Assembly (NCBI RefSeq): GCF_036370855.1
Contig: NW_026991455.1
Location: forward strand, 154,590 to 218,589
Direction of reading: 5' to 3'
Source of the DNA: Dromaius novaehollandiae
Lineage: Eukaryota > Chordata > Aves > Casuariiformes > Dromaiidae
DNA: 64,000 nucleotides
Shown here: positions 1-13,300 of the stretch, piece after piece
Numbering within the stretch: position 1 is the stretch's first letter
How the letters are laid out: each line of letters starts with the position of its first letter
Position numbers and translations under genes: made by a program
The notes under the pieces: generated by a model
The model's database searches: none
What the model was told of the DNA's origin: nothing
What the model saw: the letters and a program-made list of their open reading frames with translations, nothing else

Positions 1-345
1 CCTCACGGTTAAATGGGCTTTTCTTATGGTTAAATGGAATTTCTGTCTTTCCTTGTGTGCCCATTGCCTCTTGTCCTGTCCCTGTGGACCACTGAGAAGA
101 GTCTGGCTCCATCTTCTGTAACCTCTCCCTCCCACATCATGTATTTCTTTCTATACCCATTGAAAAGGTCCCCCTGAGTCTCCCCTCCTCTATGCTAAAC
201 TGTCCCAGCTCCCTCAGCCACGCTTCGGGTGGCAGATACTCCAGTCCCCCAATGATCCGTGTGGCCCATTGCTGGACTTGCTCCAGCACGACCATGTCTG
301 TCTTGTCCTGGGAGTCCAGAACTGCTCCCAGTACTTCCAGCATGG
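1..345 (-). mobile_element. CR1 LINE fragment (copy A)
   Basis: Read on the minus strand this is the 3' part of CR1. It contains the recognisable block around 'gcccattgcctcttgtcctg' and the region encoding the end of the reverse-transcriptase ORF, with residues such as LEVLGAVLDSQDKTDM and LEQVQQWATRIIGGLEYLP. Frames are broken and the 5' part is missing. It is an old, dead insertion that predates the segmental duplication, because it is in both copies. Confidence 0.85.
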
Positions 346-3300
346 TCCCAGCAGTGCTGCCAGAGCAGGGCCAGCCAGGGGGGCTCCAGCTCATCAGCCC
401 CCTCCTGGCCTGGCCCGGCCCAAGGTTCCAGCATGCAGCAGGGACCTGGCAATGCTCAGGGCATTGATGGTTGTGGGAGCCTCCCCCTGGCCCCCAGATA
501 CCGGGGGTTCTCGAGCAGTGGGAGGGCAGTAGGGTCCGGGGACAGAGCGTGGGCAGAGCTGGAGAGCTGAGCTCTTCTGGTGGTGGGAAGGCAGTGGGGG
601 CCTCGTGGCCAGAGCTGGGCTGGGGTCAGTGAGGCAGCTGGGCTCCCTGGGATGGGTGTGGGGTCTGTAGTCCCCCTGCCTGCCCTCAACGAGCCTGGGG
701 AGAGCGCAGGCATGAGGGAGCTGGAGGGGAACAGGATACCAAGGCTGAGGACTGGAAAGGACCAGAGGGTGAGCGGAGATTTTTTATTGCTCCTGGTCAT
801 GCTCTGGTCCATCCTGGGGCTGCCCCATCCCATCCTTCTGCCCAGGGGTCCCTGGCTGCCCTGGGGCTGTGCAAGAATGGCCTTGCTCTACCTCCCCTCC
901 CTGGGGTTTGAATTGCGGTGGTTCTGCTTTGCTCTGAGTCTGCTGCATTTTCCCAAACCCCAGAAGCAGAAAGTGCCCAAAGGCTGGGAGTGGTCAGAGG
1001 GAGGAAGCAGTGGCACTGCTGAGGGAGAGGGCAGGATGCAGCTGGGGTGGGTGGCAGCAGCCGCTTGGTTGCACCTGGCAGGAGCTGGCTGGGGGCTCCT
1101 GGCAGGCAACAGGGCCAGAGAGAGAAAGAGTTGAGGAGGGGGCATGGATTTTCCTTCCTTTTGCAAAGTGGTGCCTGAAATGAAGCAGCAGGGTCCAGCA
1201 GACAGACTGGGTGCCATGGAGCCTGTTGTGCCTCCTTCCGCGTTTGAGCATCTGGTTTTTGACATGATGGAGGCAGCACCTCCTGCATGGAAATGACCCC
1301 AACTCTTCTTGGATAACAGGAATTTTGCCATGAAGGCACTCAGCTCCTTTTAGCAAGCTCAGTGTCTTGATCCCTGGAGGCAAGGCCTTGGTATCTCAGA
1401 GGAAAGGAGTCTCCTGAGGGAGCCAGCAAGGGCTGGGAGGGCCCATGGAGCTCCCTTCTGATTCCTCACTTGGATTTGTACCCTGCTCCTGCCATGCAGG
1501 ACAGGCACGTTGTGCATCTTTGGAGCAGGAAAATCCCCTTCCTAGGCTCTGTGGCACATTTGGACAAGCAATGAGAAGAGCCCAACTAGAAGCACTGCAG
1601 GCAGACTTCCTGGGCACTTTTCCCCAGCCAGGGCAGACAGAGAGGAAAGGAGGTGCGAGCAGCCCGCTCAGGAGGAGCGCAGGGGAAGGAAAGTGTGTTG
1701 AGGTTTCCAGGCAGTCTAAAAGCAAACCTGCTCAAATTGTGTTTTCAACTCTGGGCTGAGTAAGCACTAAGGGAAGCAGAGGTTTTGGGGCTCTTGTGTT
1801 ACAGCCTGTCGTGGGGCAGGAGTCGCTGGCAGTGTTTGGAGAAAGCCCCCCCCGTCCCTTGGGTGCTCTGTGCCCTTGCTGGGGGTCCCGAGGCGAGCAG
1901 CGGATGTATTGAGGTTTGGAACAGGAGTCCCCAAGTCCCTGGAGGGGTTATTGGGGATGAAGCTTCTGGAAGGATGGGTCCAGACCTCTTCCTGGGCCAG
2001 AGTTGAAATCTCTCCTTGAAGCAGCTGCTAAGGGGACTGGGGCTAATCTCAGCCCTCCCCAGTCCTGGCCTGTGGGTTTTCCTGTGGGAGAAATGCCAAT
2101 TGCAACAATGATACTTGCAGGAATGGATAAATACTTGAAGATACTTGATACTTGAAGTGAAAAGATAACTGAAATAGGGAAATAATCAGGTAACAAAGGC
2201 TCATCTGAAAAGTAGAGGTCTCTTGGTGATTTGTAGGGTGTGCGGTGATTTGTGTGTATTTTTGTGTGCACATATTTTTATATATGTCCCTCGCTGCCCT
2301 CTCCCTGGGAAGAGGCTCAAGCATCCCCCTGATGCTCCGTGTGGCCCATAAATCCCCAGTGATGGCAGCTCTTTGTTTGCAATGGGTCAGAGCCGCTGTT
2401 GGTAGCACGGCTACAGCGAGGTCTCTGCCATGAAGGGCTCAGGGAGTGGTGTCCAGCTGGGGTCCGGTCCTGCCCTGCCATGACGAGGGGGGATATTTTG
2501 GCTTCTGCTACACCAGGTTGTGGTTGCTGACTGCTCTTCTGCCTTCTCCTCCTGTGGTGGGGGGAGCTGTGAAGGAGCTTTTAGCGCTTGTCCATGGATA
2601 TGCAGAAATGTCTGGGCCTGGGGCCTGCTGTGCCCATCGCTGGGGCTCCCTGACAACCCGCTGCTACCCTGGGATTTTTTGGGGGGGAGGGGGGCAACAC
2701 TGTGTGTGGGGCACAACAGTGGCTCTGTTTGTTAGTGCTCTTGGGGTAGTGCTAAATATTGGTTGCATCTGCAGCTGTTGCCTCCTGGGTGCTGCCAGGC
2801 AGGTCATTTTGGGGAGCAGCTAGGATCTCTGGCTTCTTCACAGCAGGCAGCCAGTCCTCAGCCAGCGTTTGTTAGGCTGGAGTTTTCTGGGCAGGAGCCT
2901 GACCTGGGACCTGGGGTGCCGGAGAGACACATGTTGGTCTTGTCCCAGTTCTGCTCTCATTTACCCACGAGGGGCTTTTTTTCTCAGCACAGGTGATGCT
3001 GTTTGCAATGAAGTGTCAGAAGCCCCTGGCAGGGAGCACTGTCCTGCCAGTATACAGGGAGGGAGGGAGGATGCGTGCACGGCAGGAGATGTTGGGTAAG
3101 TGCCCCAAAGCAGCGAGTGACCAAAGCTAGTCCCTGAGGTGGCTTTGTGACCCCTGTTCCCAAAGGGTGGGTTTTCCCCGGTGTGTCTGGGTGGGAGGGC
3201 CCAGAGGGGATACCTTGCAACCTGCTGGAGGCACAGTGATCTCAGGAGCATCTGCAAGGCCCCCATGGCCAAGGTGGTTGGTGGGGGACTTCTTCCGGGG

Positions 3301-3779
3301 CTGTGCAATGGGCACAGGCGCTGCACTGCAGAGGCAGCAGCTGGAGCATGCTCTTGCCATGGGAAAGGACACCAGGCTCAGAGAAGCAGGAGCAGAGTTA
3401 AATCTGAGCTCCAGGGTAGGCCAGCCCTGGGGGAAATGCCTAGTCTTGGCCATTTCCCCCCACCCAGATTGCTTGACAAATGGCCCCCTTTGCTAAAGGT
3501 CCTGCTGAGAGCAGGTGTCTGCGCTGGCCCTGCAGCCCCCACAGGGTTGGGGCAGTTTTGCTGTCAGGGCCCCGTGCTTCTCAGTGAGGCCGGGAGGGCT
3601 TTTGGCTGGCCAAAGCTGGGGAGAAAGCATTTCTGCAGGGAGGGCAGGAGGCTGTGGGGAAGGCAGAGGTAACCTCAGTGTGACAGGGAGAGGCGAGGGA
3701 GCAGCGGTCACTGCCAGCACAGCTCTGCCCTGCTCTCTTGCTTTCCCGCTGCTCTCTCGCTCCTCCATGCTCGTCTCCC

Positions 3780-3876
3780 CTTCTTTTCTCCCTCTTCTCT
3801 TTCACTTCCCTCTCTCTTTTTCTCTCTCTCTCCCCCCCTCGCTCTCTCTTTCTCTCCTCTCTCTTCTCTCCTCCAG
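3780..3876 (+). repeat. CT-rich pyrimidine tract ending in CAG (copy A)
   Basis: About 95 nt of almost pure pyrimidine ends in CTCCAG at 3,871-3,876, followed by ATGAGGCC. As RNA on the plus strand this would be an unusually strong 3' splice site. As DNA it could be a GAGA-type promoter element, because a CCAAT box and an X-box follow within 150 bp. The same tract is at 57,712-57,808 in copy B. Confidence 0.7.
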
Positions 3877-3924
3877 ATGAGGCCCCACAACTTCCTCCCC
3901 TCCTGCAGACTCTGAATGCTAGAC

Positions 3925-4100
3925 TCCGATTGGCTGGCAGAACTGTCAGTCCAAGGGATCCCCACCCTCATCCTCTTGCCAGCCAACAGGAGGGCCGCAT
4001 GGGGGGGACGATGCCATAGCAACCTTAGTGCCACGTGACCCGGTGGGCGGCCCTCCCCGGCCCAGGCACCATCTTGTGGGCGGCAGGGCGGGGCATGGTG
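3925..4100 (+). promoter_or_regulatory. Candidate GC-rich promoter with RFX X-box (copy A)
   Basis: Motifs seen in order: an inverted CCAAT box (ATTGG, 3,929-3,933); GATGCCATAGCAAC at 4,010-4,023, which fits the palindromic RFX X-box consensus GTTRCCATRGYAAC at 13 of 14 positions; a CACGTG E-box at 4,032-4,037; and GGGCGG boxes at 4,045-4,050, 4,078-4,083 and within 4,087-4,095. No TATA box is obvious. This set is typical of TATA-less promoters, and RFX boxes are common in ciliary and testis genes (family knowledge). It lies 3.4 kb upstream of the first array cassette on the same strand. Promoter activity is inferred. Confidence 0.5.
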
Positions 4101-7100
4101 GGGCCTCGGGGCAGCCTGGCATCATGTGCCTGGGCAGTGCAGGGCCCCGGGGCCCGGCCGCTGCCCCGCAGGGGCTGGGCTCTGCCGCAGGAGCGCTGCG
4201 TGGCTCCTGGCTGCCCTGGGGGCCGTGCGGGGCAGCAAGGGGAGCCCAGCTCTGGGCCGCCGGTGCTGGGAGCAGTGGTGCAGGGCCATGCCATACCCCA
4301 GTCCCTCCCTGCGCAGCCCAGCCAGAGTCAGCGTGGGGCTCCTGAGCTCGCTCGGCCTTGGCTATGGCTGCGCTGGCCCTGGGACCCTGTCTGCCAGCCA
4401 GGAGGCACCGACCAGCTCTGGTCACGTGCTGGCTCCACCACCCTGGGCCTGGCCCACGGCAGGGGGATCCCCAGCCCCTGCAGGACCCTGGGGCTCAGCC
4501 CTGAGCTGCTGCACACCCTGAGGACCAGGGTTGAGAGGAGGTGCCAGCTCGGCCCAGGCTCCGCGCTGGGGGCTCTGTCTTGTTTTGTGACATCTGGGCT
4601 TGGACTCAGCGCTGCTCCCCAGCAGGCAAAGTGGGAGCAGCGCAGAGGGGCTGTGCTGCATGTGCAGCACCACACGCCCAGCTCCCTTGCACAGTGCCCC
4701 TAAACCTCTGGGGTTCAGTGTGCAGTACCGGTTATCCAGGCTGGTTTGGGAGTGTCAGCACATGCCCAGATGGGGTCTCAGCCTGAGGGCTTTGGTGGGG
4801 ACAGAGAACGATGGGTCGCATCGTAGCATAACATCCTCCTCTCTGAGCATCAGCACAGTGCTGGGGCGCTCTTGTCCTGCTGCAAGTGGCGGGCCCAAAC
4901 CTCTGCACCCAGAAGAAACCATGACTGGGAAAGCAGCTGGGCATCAAGTGGGGGACGCAGTCCAAAGCAGCAAGTGCTGGCTGCTCCCAGGTTTGGTCTC
5001 TGCAGCCGTGGTGGGCAGTGCTGAGGCGAGTGCTACAGGGCCGTCTCCCCCAGCCCCCTCCTGGCCCCCTTCTGCTTCCATTCTGAGTGGCCGTTATCGC
5101 CATGGGAACACGGATGCACTCAGGGCTCCGGCCGTGGGGTTTCTGTGCCAGAGCGGTTCTCCCCGTGGTCGGTGGCTGTTGGTGTGTTGCTGCTCATGAT
5201 GCCCATGTGCACAGGAGGGAAGGAGGTCGCCTGTGGCCTTCGCCGTGTCGGCCTGGGGAGAAGAGGCCGGGTGCGCAGCAGGGCCTGCCAGCTTGGGCAG
5301 GTATGTCTGGTGCTGGCGTGGGGGAGGCCTGCGGGGTGGGTGAGAGGGGAGGCAGGCCCATGAGATGGGGCTGGCGGGGCAGGATGTGATGGAGGTAATG
5401 GGGAAGAGATGAGGTTGGGCCGCTCATTTATCCATGAACCGTTCCACTTTCCCCTTGGCCTTGGGGAGCCGCACCCAGGGAGTGTGTGGCGGAGGTGAGG
5501 GAGGACTTGGCCTGGCATGGGCAGTCTCGACTGGACCCCAGGGGATGGGAGCAGTCAGGGGCTGCTGATGCTGGGGAGCTGGTCTTGGCCCCTGGGAGCC
5601 TCCAGCCCTGGCGGAGGGGATGTCCCTGGGTGAGGCCCTGGAGTTGTTGGAAATGCCTGTGGGCATTTAAATTCCTGAGGATGAAACATCACCTGATGTT
5701 CTGGGAGAGGGGGTTTGGAGGGAGGCTGCAGCCTCAGATGATCACCTGGTCTGCAGGCATTTGGCAGAGGGTCCTTAGGGCAGGGGCTCTTGGAGTTACA
5801 GGAAAAGCAGCCTTGTCATTAGATCCTGAACTCCTTGCAACTGCCCTGGCCAAGGGACACAAAGCCTCTGGGCTGACAACCATGGCTGACATGAACACAA
5901 AGTGCTTTGAAAGAGTGAAGAGAACAGCCCTGCCCTTGGTCCAAAGCCCCCAAGGGGGAAGTGACACCTACATGGGGAGAGACACAGGGGAGTATTTGTG
6001 CATGGCTCAACAGTGACACAGCGGTAGGTGCTGGGCGAAGCAGAGGCAGGCATGCCTCTCTGCCCTTTTCCATCAGACAGGGCAGGCTCCAGGCTTTTGT
6101 GCCCTGGCCTTCCTCCTGCGCTGAGGAGGAGGGGGAGAGCCTGCCAAAGGCCTGGAAGGGCTGGCTGAGGTTCCAGCTGGGCTGCCTCACACAAAGGGGA
6201 AGATGGGAAGAGGCACAGAGGCAGCACTGACGTCTTGTGATGCTTGGCTAGAAGGCCAGAGGCCCTGTCAGGAGACGATGCCTTCAGACCTGAAGTGTCT
6301 CCTGCTTGTAAAGGGCTGCTTCCTACACCAGGTGGTCTGTGAAGCAGTGAGAAAAGACACTGTGGTGGACTTGGTCTGGATTTAGTTTGTGCAGGATTTA
6401 GTCTGGGAGGTACTGGAGAGAGTCACTCTGGGGTGGTGAAGTGCAGCTGGGCTTAACATGAGAATAGCAGAGTGCAAGCCAACCAGAGCCAGGATGTACA
6501 CAGATCATTTCAAGAAAGGGAGCGACATAAGGAAGAGGCAATTAGTAAAATACTACAGAAGACTGCCCAGGAAAAAGCCGCAGGAGCCTGCAGGCTGCTA
6601 AAATTCTGCATGAAGAGCATGAGCAGCCTGTTTCTTACAATCAAGAGTGAAAGACTAAGGGTCCCAGTAAACCCCCCTGTATGGTTTACTATGAAAGCAA
6701 GGAGTACTGTGTAGAGAAGGGGAAAGTTGTCCTTGGAGTCCTAGATAGTTTGTCAGAGGTCAGGAGAGCAGGGAAGTCTGCAAGATCAGACAGGATAAGG
6801 AAAAGAAGAGGCCTTAAAGAGAGCTTGGGATGAGCTTTGCAGAAGGGTCTCCGGCTACTAGTACAGAAGTTATTTCAATGCAGCAAAAGCAAGAGGGTAG
6901 TCACAGAAGGGGAAGGCCCACCTGAGGACACAGGTCATAACTGAACATGTGGTGAGAGCAGCTTGGTGACCTCTCTCCATTGCCAACGCTACAGTGGAGA
7001 TTCCCAGATGAAAAGCAATTCTGACAACAGATGTCTCTGAGCATCCCATTGCACTGAGAGGGAGATGGGGAATACATGAAAATCTCATAATCCGCAACAA

Positions 7101-7352
7101 ATAGCTAGTGGCATTGCGATAAGTAAGAGGCAGTACCATGCTTTTCTGCTTCCCTATTGAATCTTGCTGATATGCACTAAAAATGAGCTTATGGGGAGAG
7201 CTAGGGAATAGCCTAGGGCTCATAAAATTTCTCAGGTTAAGCCCGATGCTTAACCTTGCAAGATGAGGCTGGAAAACGTGTTGTGTATCCATTCTTGAAG
7301 GCGGTCAGTAAGAGCAAACGGGATGCCAGTAGAAGAGACCCTGGTGGGTCAG

Positions 7353-10300
7353 GCATGGGAATGTGTTTGCTGTCCTTGGCGTGTGGCAGGACCTGACAGA
7401 GAAGAGTCAGTGACTCTTTCTGTGTGCCTTAGCCTCAAAATGTGTCCTTTTGCATTGCAGGTGGTGAAAAAAGCTAGGCTGGCATCGGCCAGGTCAGCCC
7501 AGCCGATGGACTGGTCGAGCTCAGGCAGCAGCTCCCAGGTAGGTGGCGGCAGGTGTTAGTTTGGGGAGAGGTGGGGAGGGTGGCTTGGCAAGGGTGTGTG
7601 CTGCTGAGCAGAGAGGTGCCATTGCAAGATGGTCTTGGAAGTGGGAGCTTGGAAGCCTGTTTTGCATGCATGCTTGTGTGCCTTTGGTTGTGCACAAAAT
7701 GGGGCACCAATGTGTGCCTTGCGTGCATTTGGCTGTGCCCAAAATGGGGCATAATGCAAGAGACGTTGTTGCGGGGGGACGTGGGCATGTGTTTGCTGTC
7801 CTTGGCATGTGGCAGGACCCGGGAGAGAAGAGGCAGTGGCTCTTGGTGGTTCTTTCCGCAGGCCTTAGCCTCAAAATGCCTCCTTTTGCTTTGCAGGCGG
7901 TGAAGACAGCTGGGCTGGCATCGGCCAGGTCACCCCAACCGATGGACTGGTCAAGCTCAGGCAGCAGCTCCCAGGTAGGTGGTGGCAGGAGTTAGTTTGG
8001 GGAGAGGTGGGGAGGGTGGCTTGGCAAGGGTGTGTGCTGCTGCACAGAGAGGTGCCATTGCAAGATGGGCTTGGAAGTGGGAGCTTGGAAGCCTGTTTTG
8101 CATGCATGCTTGTGTGCCTTTGGTTGTGCCCAAAATGGGGCATAATACAAGAGATGTTGTTGCAGGGGCGCCTGGGCATGTGTTTGCTGTCCTTGGCATG
8201 TGGCAGGACCCAGGAGAGAAGAGGCAGTGGCTCTTGGTGGTTCTTTCTGTGTGCCCTTGCCTCAAAATGCCTCCTTTTGCTTTGCAGGCGGTGAAGACAG
8301 CTGGGCTGGCATCGGCCAGGTCACCCCAGCCGATGGACTGGTCGAGCTCAGGCAGCAGCTCCCAGGTAGGTGGCGGCAGGAGTTATTTAGGGGAGAGGTG
8401 GGGAGGGTGGCTTGGCAAGGGTGTGTGCCGCTGAGCAGAGAGGCGCCATTCCAAGACAGGCTTGGAAGCGTGAGCCTGGAAGCCTGTTTTGCATCCATGC
8501 TTGTGTGCCTTTGATTGTGCCCAAAATGGGGCATAATGCAAGAGACGTTGTTGCTCAGGACCTGGACATGTGTTTGATGGGTTTGTCATGTGGCAGGACC
8601 CAGGAGAGAAGAGGCAGTGGCTCTTGGTGGTTCTCTCAGTGTGCCTCTCCCTCAAAATGCCTCCTTTTGCTTTGCAGGTGGTGAAGACAGCTGGGCAGGC
8701 AGCAGCCAGGTCAGCCCAGCCAATGGACTGGTCGAGCTCAGGCAGCAGCTCCCAGGTAGGTGCCACTGCGAGATGGGCTTGGAAGCGTTTTACATCCATG
8801 TTTGTGTGCCTTTGGTTGTGCACCAAATGGGGCACACGAATGTGTGCTTTGTTTGCCTTTGCTTGGGCAAAGATTGGGCTAAAGTAGAGGGGACTTTGTT
8901 GCGAGTTGGCCAGGAAGTGCGTTTGCTGTCCTTGTCATGTGGCAGGACCCAGGAGAGAAGAGGCAGTGGCTCTTGGTGGTTCTTTCTGTGTGCGTCTCCG
9001 TCTGAATGCCTCCTTTTGCTTTTCAGGTGGTGAAGACAGCTGCGCTGGCATCAGCCAGGTCCCCCCAGCCGATGGACTGGTCGAGCTCAGGCAGCAGCTC
9101 CCAGGTAGGTGCCACTGCGAGATGGGCTTGGAAGCGTGAGCTTCGAAGCCTGTTTTGCATGCATGCTTGTGTGCCTTTGGAGGTGCACAAAATGGGGTAT
9201 AATGCAGGGGGACCTTGGAATGTGTTTGCTGTCCTTGGCATGTGGCAGGACCCGGGAGAGAAGAGGCAGTGGCTCTTGGTGGTTCTTTCTGTGTGCCTCT
9301 CCCTCAAAATGCCTCCTTTTGCTTTTCAGGTGGTGAAGACAGCTGGGCTGGCATCGGCCAGGTCAGCCCAGCTCATGTACTGGTCGAGCTCAGGCAGCAG
9401 CTCCCAGGTAGGTGGCAGCAGGAGTTAGTTTGGGGAGAGGTGGGGAGGGTGACTTGGCAAGGGTGTGTGCTGCTGAGCAGAGAGGTGCCATTGCGAGATG
9501 GTTTTGGAAGCGTTAATTTGGAAGCCTGTTTTGCATCCATGCATGTGTGCCTTTGGAGGTGCACAAAATGGGGCACACGAATATGCGCCTTGTGTTCCTT
9601 TGGTTGTGCCCAAAATGGGGCATAATACAAGAGATGTTGTTGTGGGGGGTCCTGGGCATGTGTTTGCTGTCCTTGGCATGTGGCAGGACCCGACAGAGAA
9701 GAGGCAGTATCTCTTGGTGGTTCTTTCCGCAGGCCTTAGCCTCAAAATGCCTCCTTTTGCTTTGCAGGCGGTGAAGACAGCTGGGCTGGCATCAGCCGGG
9801 TCACCCCAGCACATGGACTGGTCGAGCTCAGGCAGCAGCTCCCAGGTAGGTGGCAGCAGGTGTTATTTTGGGGAGAGGTGGGGAGTGTGGCTTGGCAAGG
9901 GTGTGTGCTGCTGAGCAGAGAGGTGCCATTGCAAGATGGTCTTGGAAGCGTGAACTTGGAAGCCTGTTTTGCATGCGTGCTTGTGTTCCTTTGGTTGTGC
10001 CCAAAATGGGGCATAATGCAAGAGACATTGTTGCTGGGGACGTGGGCATGTGCTTGCTGTCCTTGTCATGTGGCAGGACCTGGGATAGAAGAGGCAGTAT
10101 CTCTTGGTGGTTCTTTCCGCAGGCCTTAGCCTCAAAATGCCTCCTTTTGCTTTGCAGGCGGTGAAGACAGCTGGGCTGGCATCAGCCAGGTCAGCCCAGC
10201 CGATGGACTGGTCGAGCTCAGGCAGCAGCTCCCAGGTAGGTGGCGGCAGGTGTTAGTTTGGGGAGAAGTGGGGAGGGTGGCTTGGCAAGGGTGTGTGCCG

Positions 10301-13300
10301 CTGCACAGAGAGGCACCACTGCAAGATGGGCTTGGAAGTGTGAATTTGGAAGCCTGTTGTGCATCCATGCTTGTGTGCCTTTGGTTGTGCACAAAATGGG
10401 GCACACGAATGTGTGCCTTATGTGCCTTTGCTTGGGCACAGATTGGGCTAGAGTAGAGGGGACTTTGTTCCGAGTTGGCCAGGAAGTGCGTTTGCTGTCC
10501 TTGGCATGTGGCAGGACCCAACAGAGAAGAGGCAGTGGCTCTTGGTGGTTCTTTCCGCAGGCCTTAGCCTCAAAATGCCTCCTTTTGCTTTGCAGGTGGT
10601 GAAAACAGCTTGGGAGGCATCAGCCGGGTCACCCCAGCCGATGGACTGGTCGAGCTCAGGCAGCAGCTCCCAGGTAGGTGGCGGCAGGAGTTATTTTGGG
10701 GAGAGGTGGGGAGGGTGGCTTGGCAAGGGTGTGTGCCGCTGAGCAGAGAGGTGCCACTGCAAGATGGTCTTGGAAGCGTGAATTTGGAAGCCTGTTTTGC
10801 ATCCACGCTTGTGTGCCTTTGGTTGTGCACAAAATGGGGCATAATACAAGAGACGTTGTTGCGGGGGCGCCTGGGCATGTGTTTGCTGTCCTTGGCATGT
10901 GGCAGGACCCAGGAGAGAAGAGGCAGTGGCTCTTGGTGGTTCTTTCTGTGTGCCCTTGCCTCAAAATGCCTCCTTTTGCTTTGCAGGTGGTGAAGACAGC
11001 TGGGCTGGCATCGGCCAGGTCACCCCAGCCGATGGACTGGTCGAGCTCAGGCAGCAGCTCCCAGGTAGGTGGTGGCAGGAGTTATTTAGGGGAGAGGTGG
11101 GGAGGGTGGCTTGGCAAGGGTGTGTGCCGCTGAGCAGAGAGACGCCATTGCAAGATGGGCTTGGAATGGAGAGCTTGGTAGCCTCTTGTGAGTCCATGCT
11201 TGTGTGCCTTTGGTGGTGCACACAGTGGGGCACAAATGTGTGCCTTGCGTGCATTTGGTTGTGCCCCAAAGGGGGCATAATGCAAGAGACGTTGTTGCAG
11301 GGGGACCTGGGAATTTGTTTGTTGTCCTTGTCATGTGGCAGGACCCGGGAGAGAAGAGGCAGTGGCTCTTGGTGGTTCTTTCTGTGTGCCCTTGCCTTAA
11401 AATGCTGCCCTTTGGTTTGCAGGCGGTGAAGACAGCTGGGCAGGCATCAGCCAGGTCAGCCCAGCCGATGGACTGGTCGAGCTCAGGCAGCAGCTCCCAG
11501 GTAGGTGGTGGCAGGAGTTAGTTTGGGGAGAGGTGGGGAGGGTGGCTTGGCAAGGGTGTGTGCCGCTGAGCAGAGGCGCCATTGCAGGATGGGCTTGGAA
11601 GCATGAGCTTGGAAGCCTCTTGTGCATCCATGCATGTGTGCTTTTGGTTGTTCACACAGTGGAGCACAAATGTGTACCCTGTGTGCCTTTGGTTGTGCCC
11701 AAAATGGGGCATAATGCAAGAGACGTTGTTGCTGGGGACCTGGGCATGTGTTTACTGGGTTTGTAATGTGGCAGGACCCGGGAGAGAAGAGGCAGTGGCT
11801 CTTGGGGGTTCTCTCAGTGTGCCTCTCCCTCAAAATGCCTCCTTTTGCTTTGCAGGTGGTGAAGACAGCTTGGGTGGTATCAGCTTGGTCAGCCCAGCCG
11901 ATGGACTGGTCGAGCTCAGGCAGCAGTTCCCAGGTAGGCGGCAGGAGTTAGTTTGGGGAGAGGTGGGGAGGGTGGCTTGGCAAGGGTGTGTGCCGCTGAG
12001 CAGAGAGGTGCCACTTCAAGATGGTCTTGGAAGCGTGAATTTGGAAGCCTGTTTTGCATCCACGCTTGTGTGCCTTTGGTTGTGCACAAAATGGGGCATA
12101 ATACAAGAGACGTTGTTGCGGGGGCGCCTGGGCATGTGTTTGCTGTCCTTGGCATGTGGCAGGACCCGGGAGAGAAGAGGCAGTGGCTCTTGGTGGTTCT
12201 TTCTGTGTGCCCTTGCCTCAAAATGCCTCCTTTTGCTTTGCAGGTGGTGAAGACAGCTGGGCTGGCATCGGCCAGGTCACCCCAGCCGATGGACTGGTCG
12301 AGCTCAGGCAGCAGCTCCCAGGTAGGTGGCGGCAGGAGTTAGTTTGGGGAGAGGTGGGGAGGGTGGCTTGGCAAGGGTGTGTGCCGATGCACAGAGAGGC
12401 GCCATTGCGAGATGGTCTTGGAATTGAGAGCTTGGAAGCCTGTTGTGCATCCATGCTTGTGTGCCTTTGGTTGTGCCCAAAATAGGGTATAATGCAAGAG
12501 ACGTTGTTGTGGGGGCACCTGGGCATGTGTGTGCTGTCCTTGGCATGTGGCAGGACCCGGGAGAGAAGAGGCAGTGGCTCTTGGTGTTTCTTTCCGCAGG
12601 CCTTTGCCTCAAAATGCCTCCTTTTGCTTTGCAGGCGGTGAAGACAGCTGGGCTGGCATCGGCCAGGTCACCCCAGCACATGGACTGGTCGAGCTCAGGC
12701 AGCAGCTCCCAGGTAGGTGGTGGCACGAGTTAGTTTGGGGAGAGGTGGGGAGGGTGGCTTGGCAAGGGTGTGTGCCGATGCACAGAGAGGTGCCATTGCG
12801 AGATTGTCTTGGAAGTGAGAGCTTGGAAGCCTGTTGTGCATCCATGCTTGTGTGCTTTTGGTTGTGCACACAGTGGAGCACAAATGTGTACCTTGTGTGC
12901 CTTTGGTTGTGCCCAGAATGGAGCATAATGCAATAGACGTTGTTGCTGGGACACCTGGGCATGTGTTTGCTGTCCTTGGCATGTGGCAGGACCCAACAGA
13001 GAAGAGGCAGTGGCTCTTGGTGGTTCTTTCCGCAGGCCTTAGCCTCAAAATGCCTCCTTTTGCTTTGCAGGCGGTGAAGACAGCTGGGCTGGCATCGGCC
13101 AGGTCAGCCCAGCCGATGGACTGGTCGAGCTCAGGCAGCAGCTCCCAGGTAGGTGGCGGCAGGTGTTAGTTTGGGGAGAGTTGGGGAGGGTGGCTTGGCA
13201 AGGGTGTGTGCCGCTGAGCAGAGAGGCACCACTGCAAGATGGGCTTGGAAGCGTGAATTTGGAAGCCTGTTGTGCATCCATGCTTGTGTGCCTTTGGTTG

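Larger units (their letters stand above)
1..7896. repeat. Segmental duplication, copy A
   Basis: This block reappears almost base for base from 53,935 (position 7 here matches 53,941; 7,501 matches 61,433, so the net indel is 2 bp). Differences are scattered single bases, denser in the first 500 bp and rare between 5 and 7 kb. The left edge is not visible because the window starts inside it. The similarity runs through the first array cassette and most of the next spacer, after which the two arrays differ in unit order. Between its CR1 end and the array I see no gene I can name; most long frames are GC-driven and occur on both strands. Confidence 0.95.

Noticed and set aside
4035-4703. 222-codon frame downstream of the candidate promoter, also in copy B
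   Set aside because: Overlapped by long frames in other phases on both strands; length follows from GC content. Presence in copy B only reflects recent duplication.
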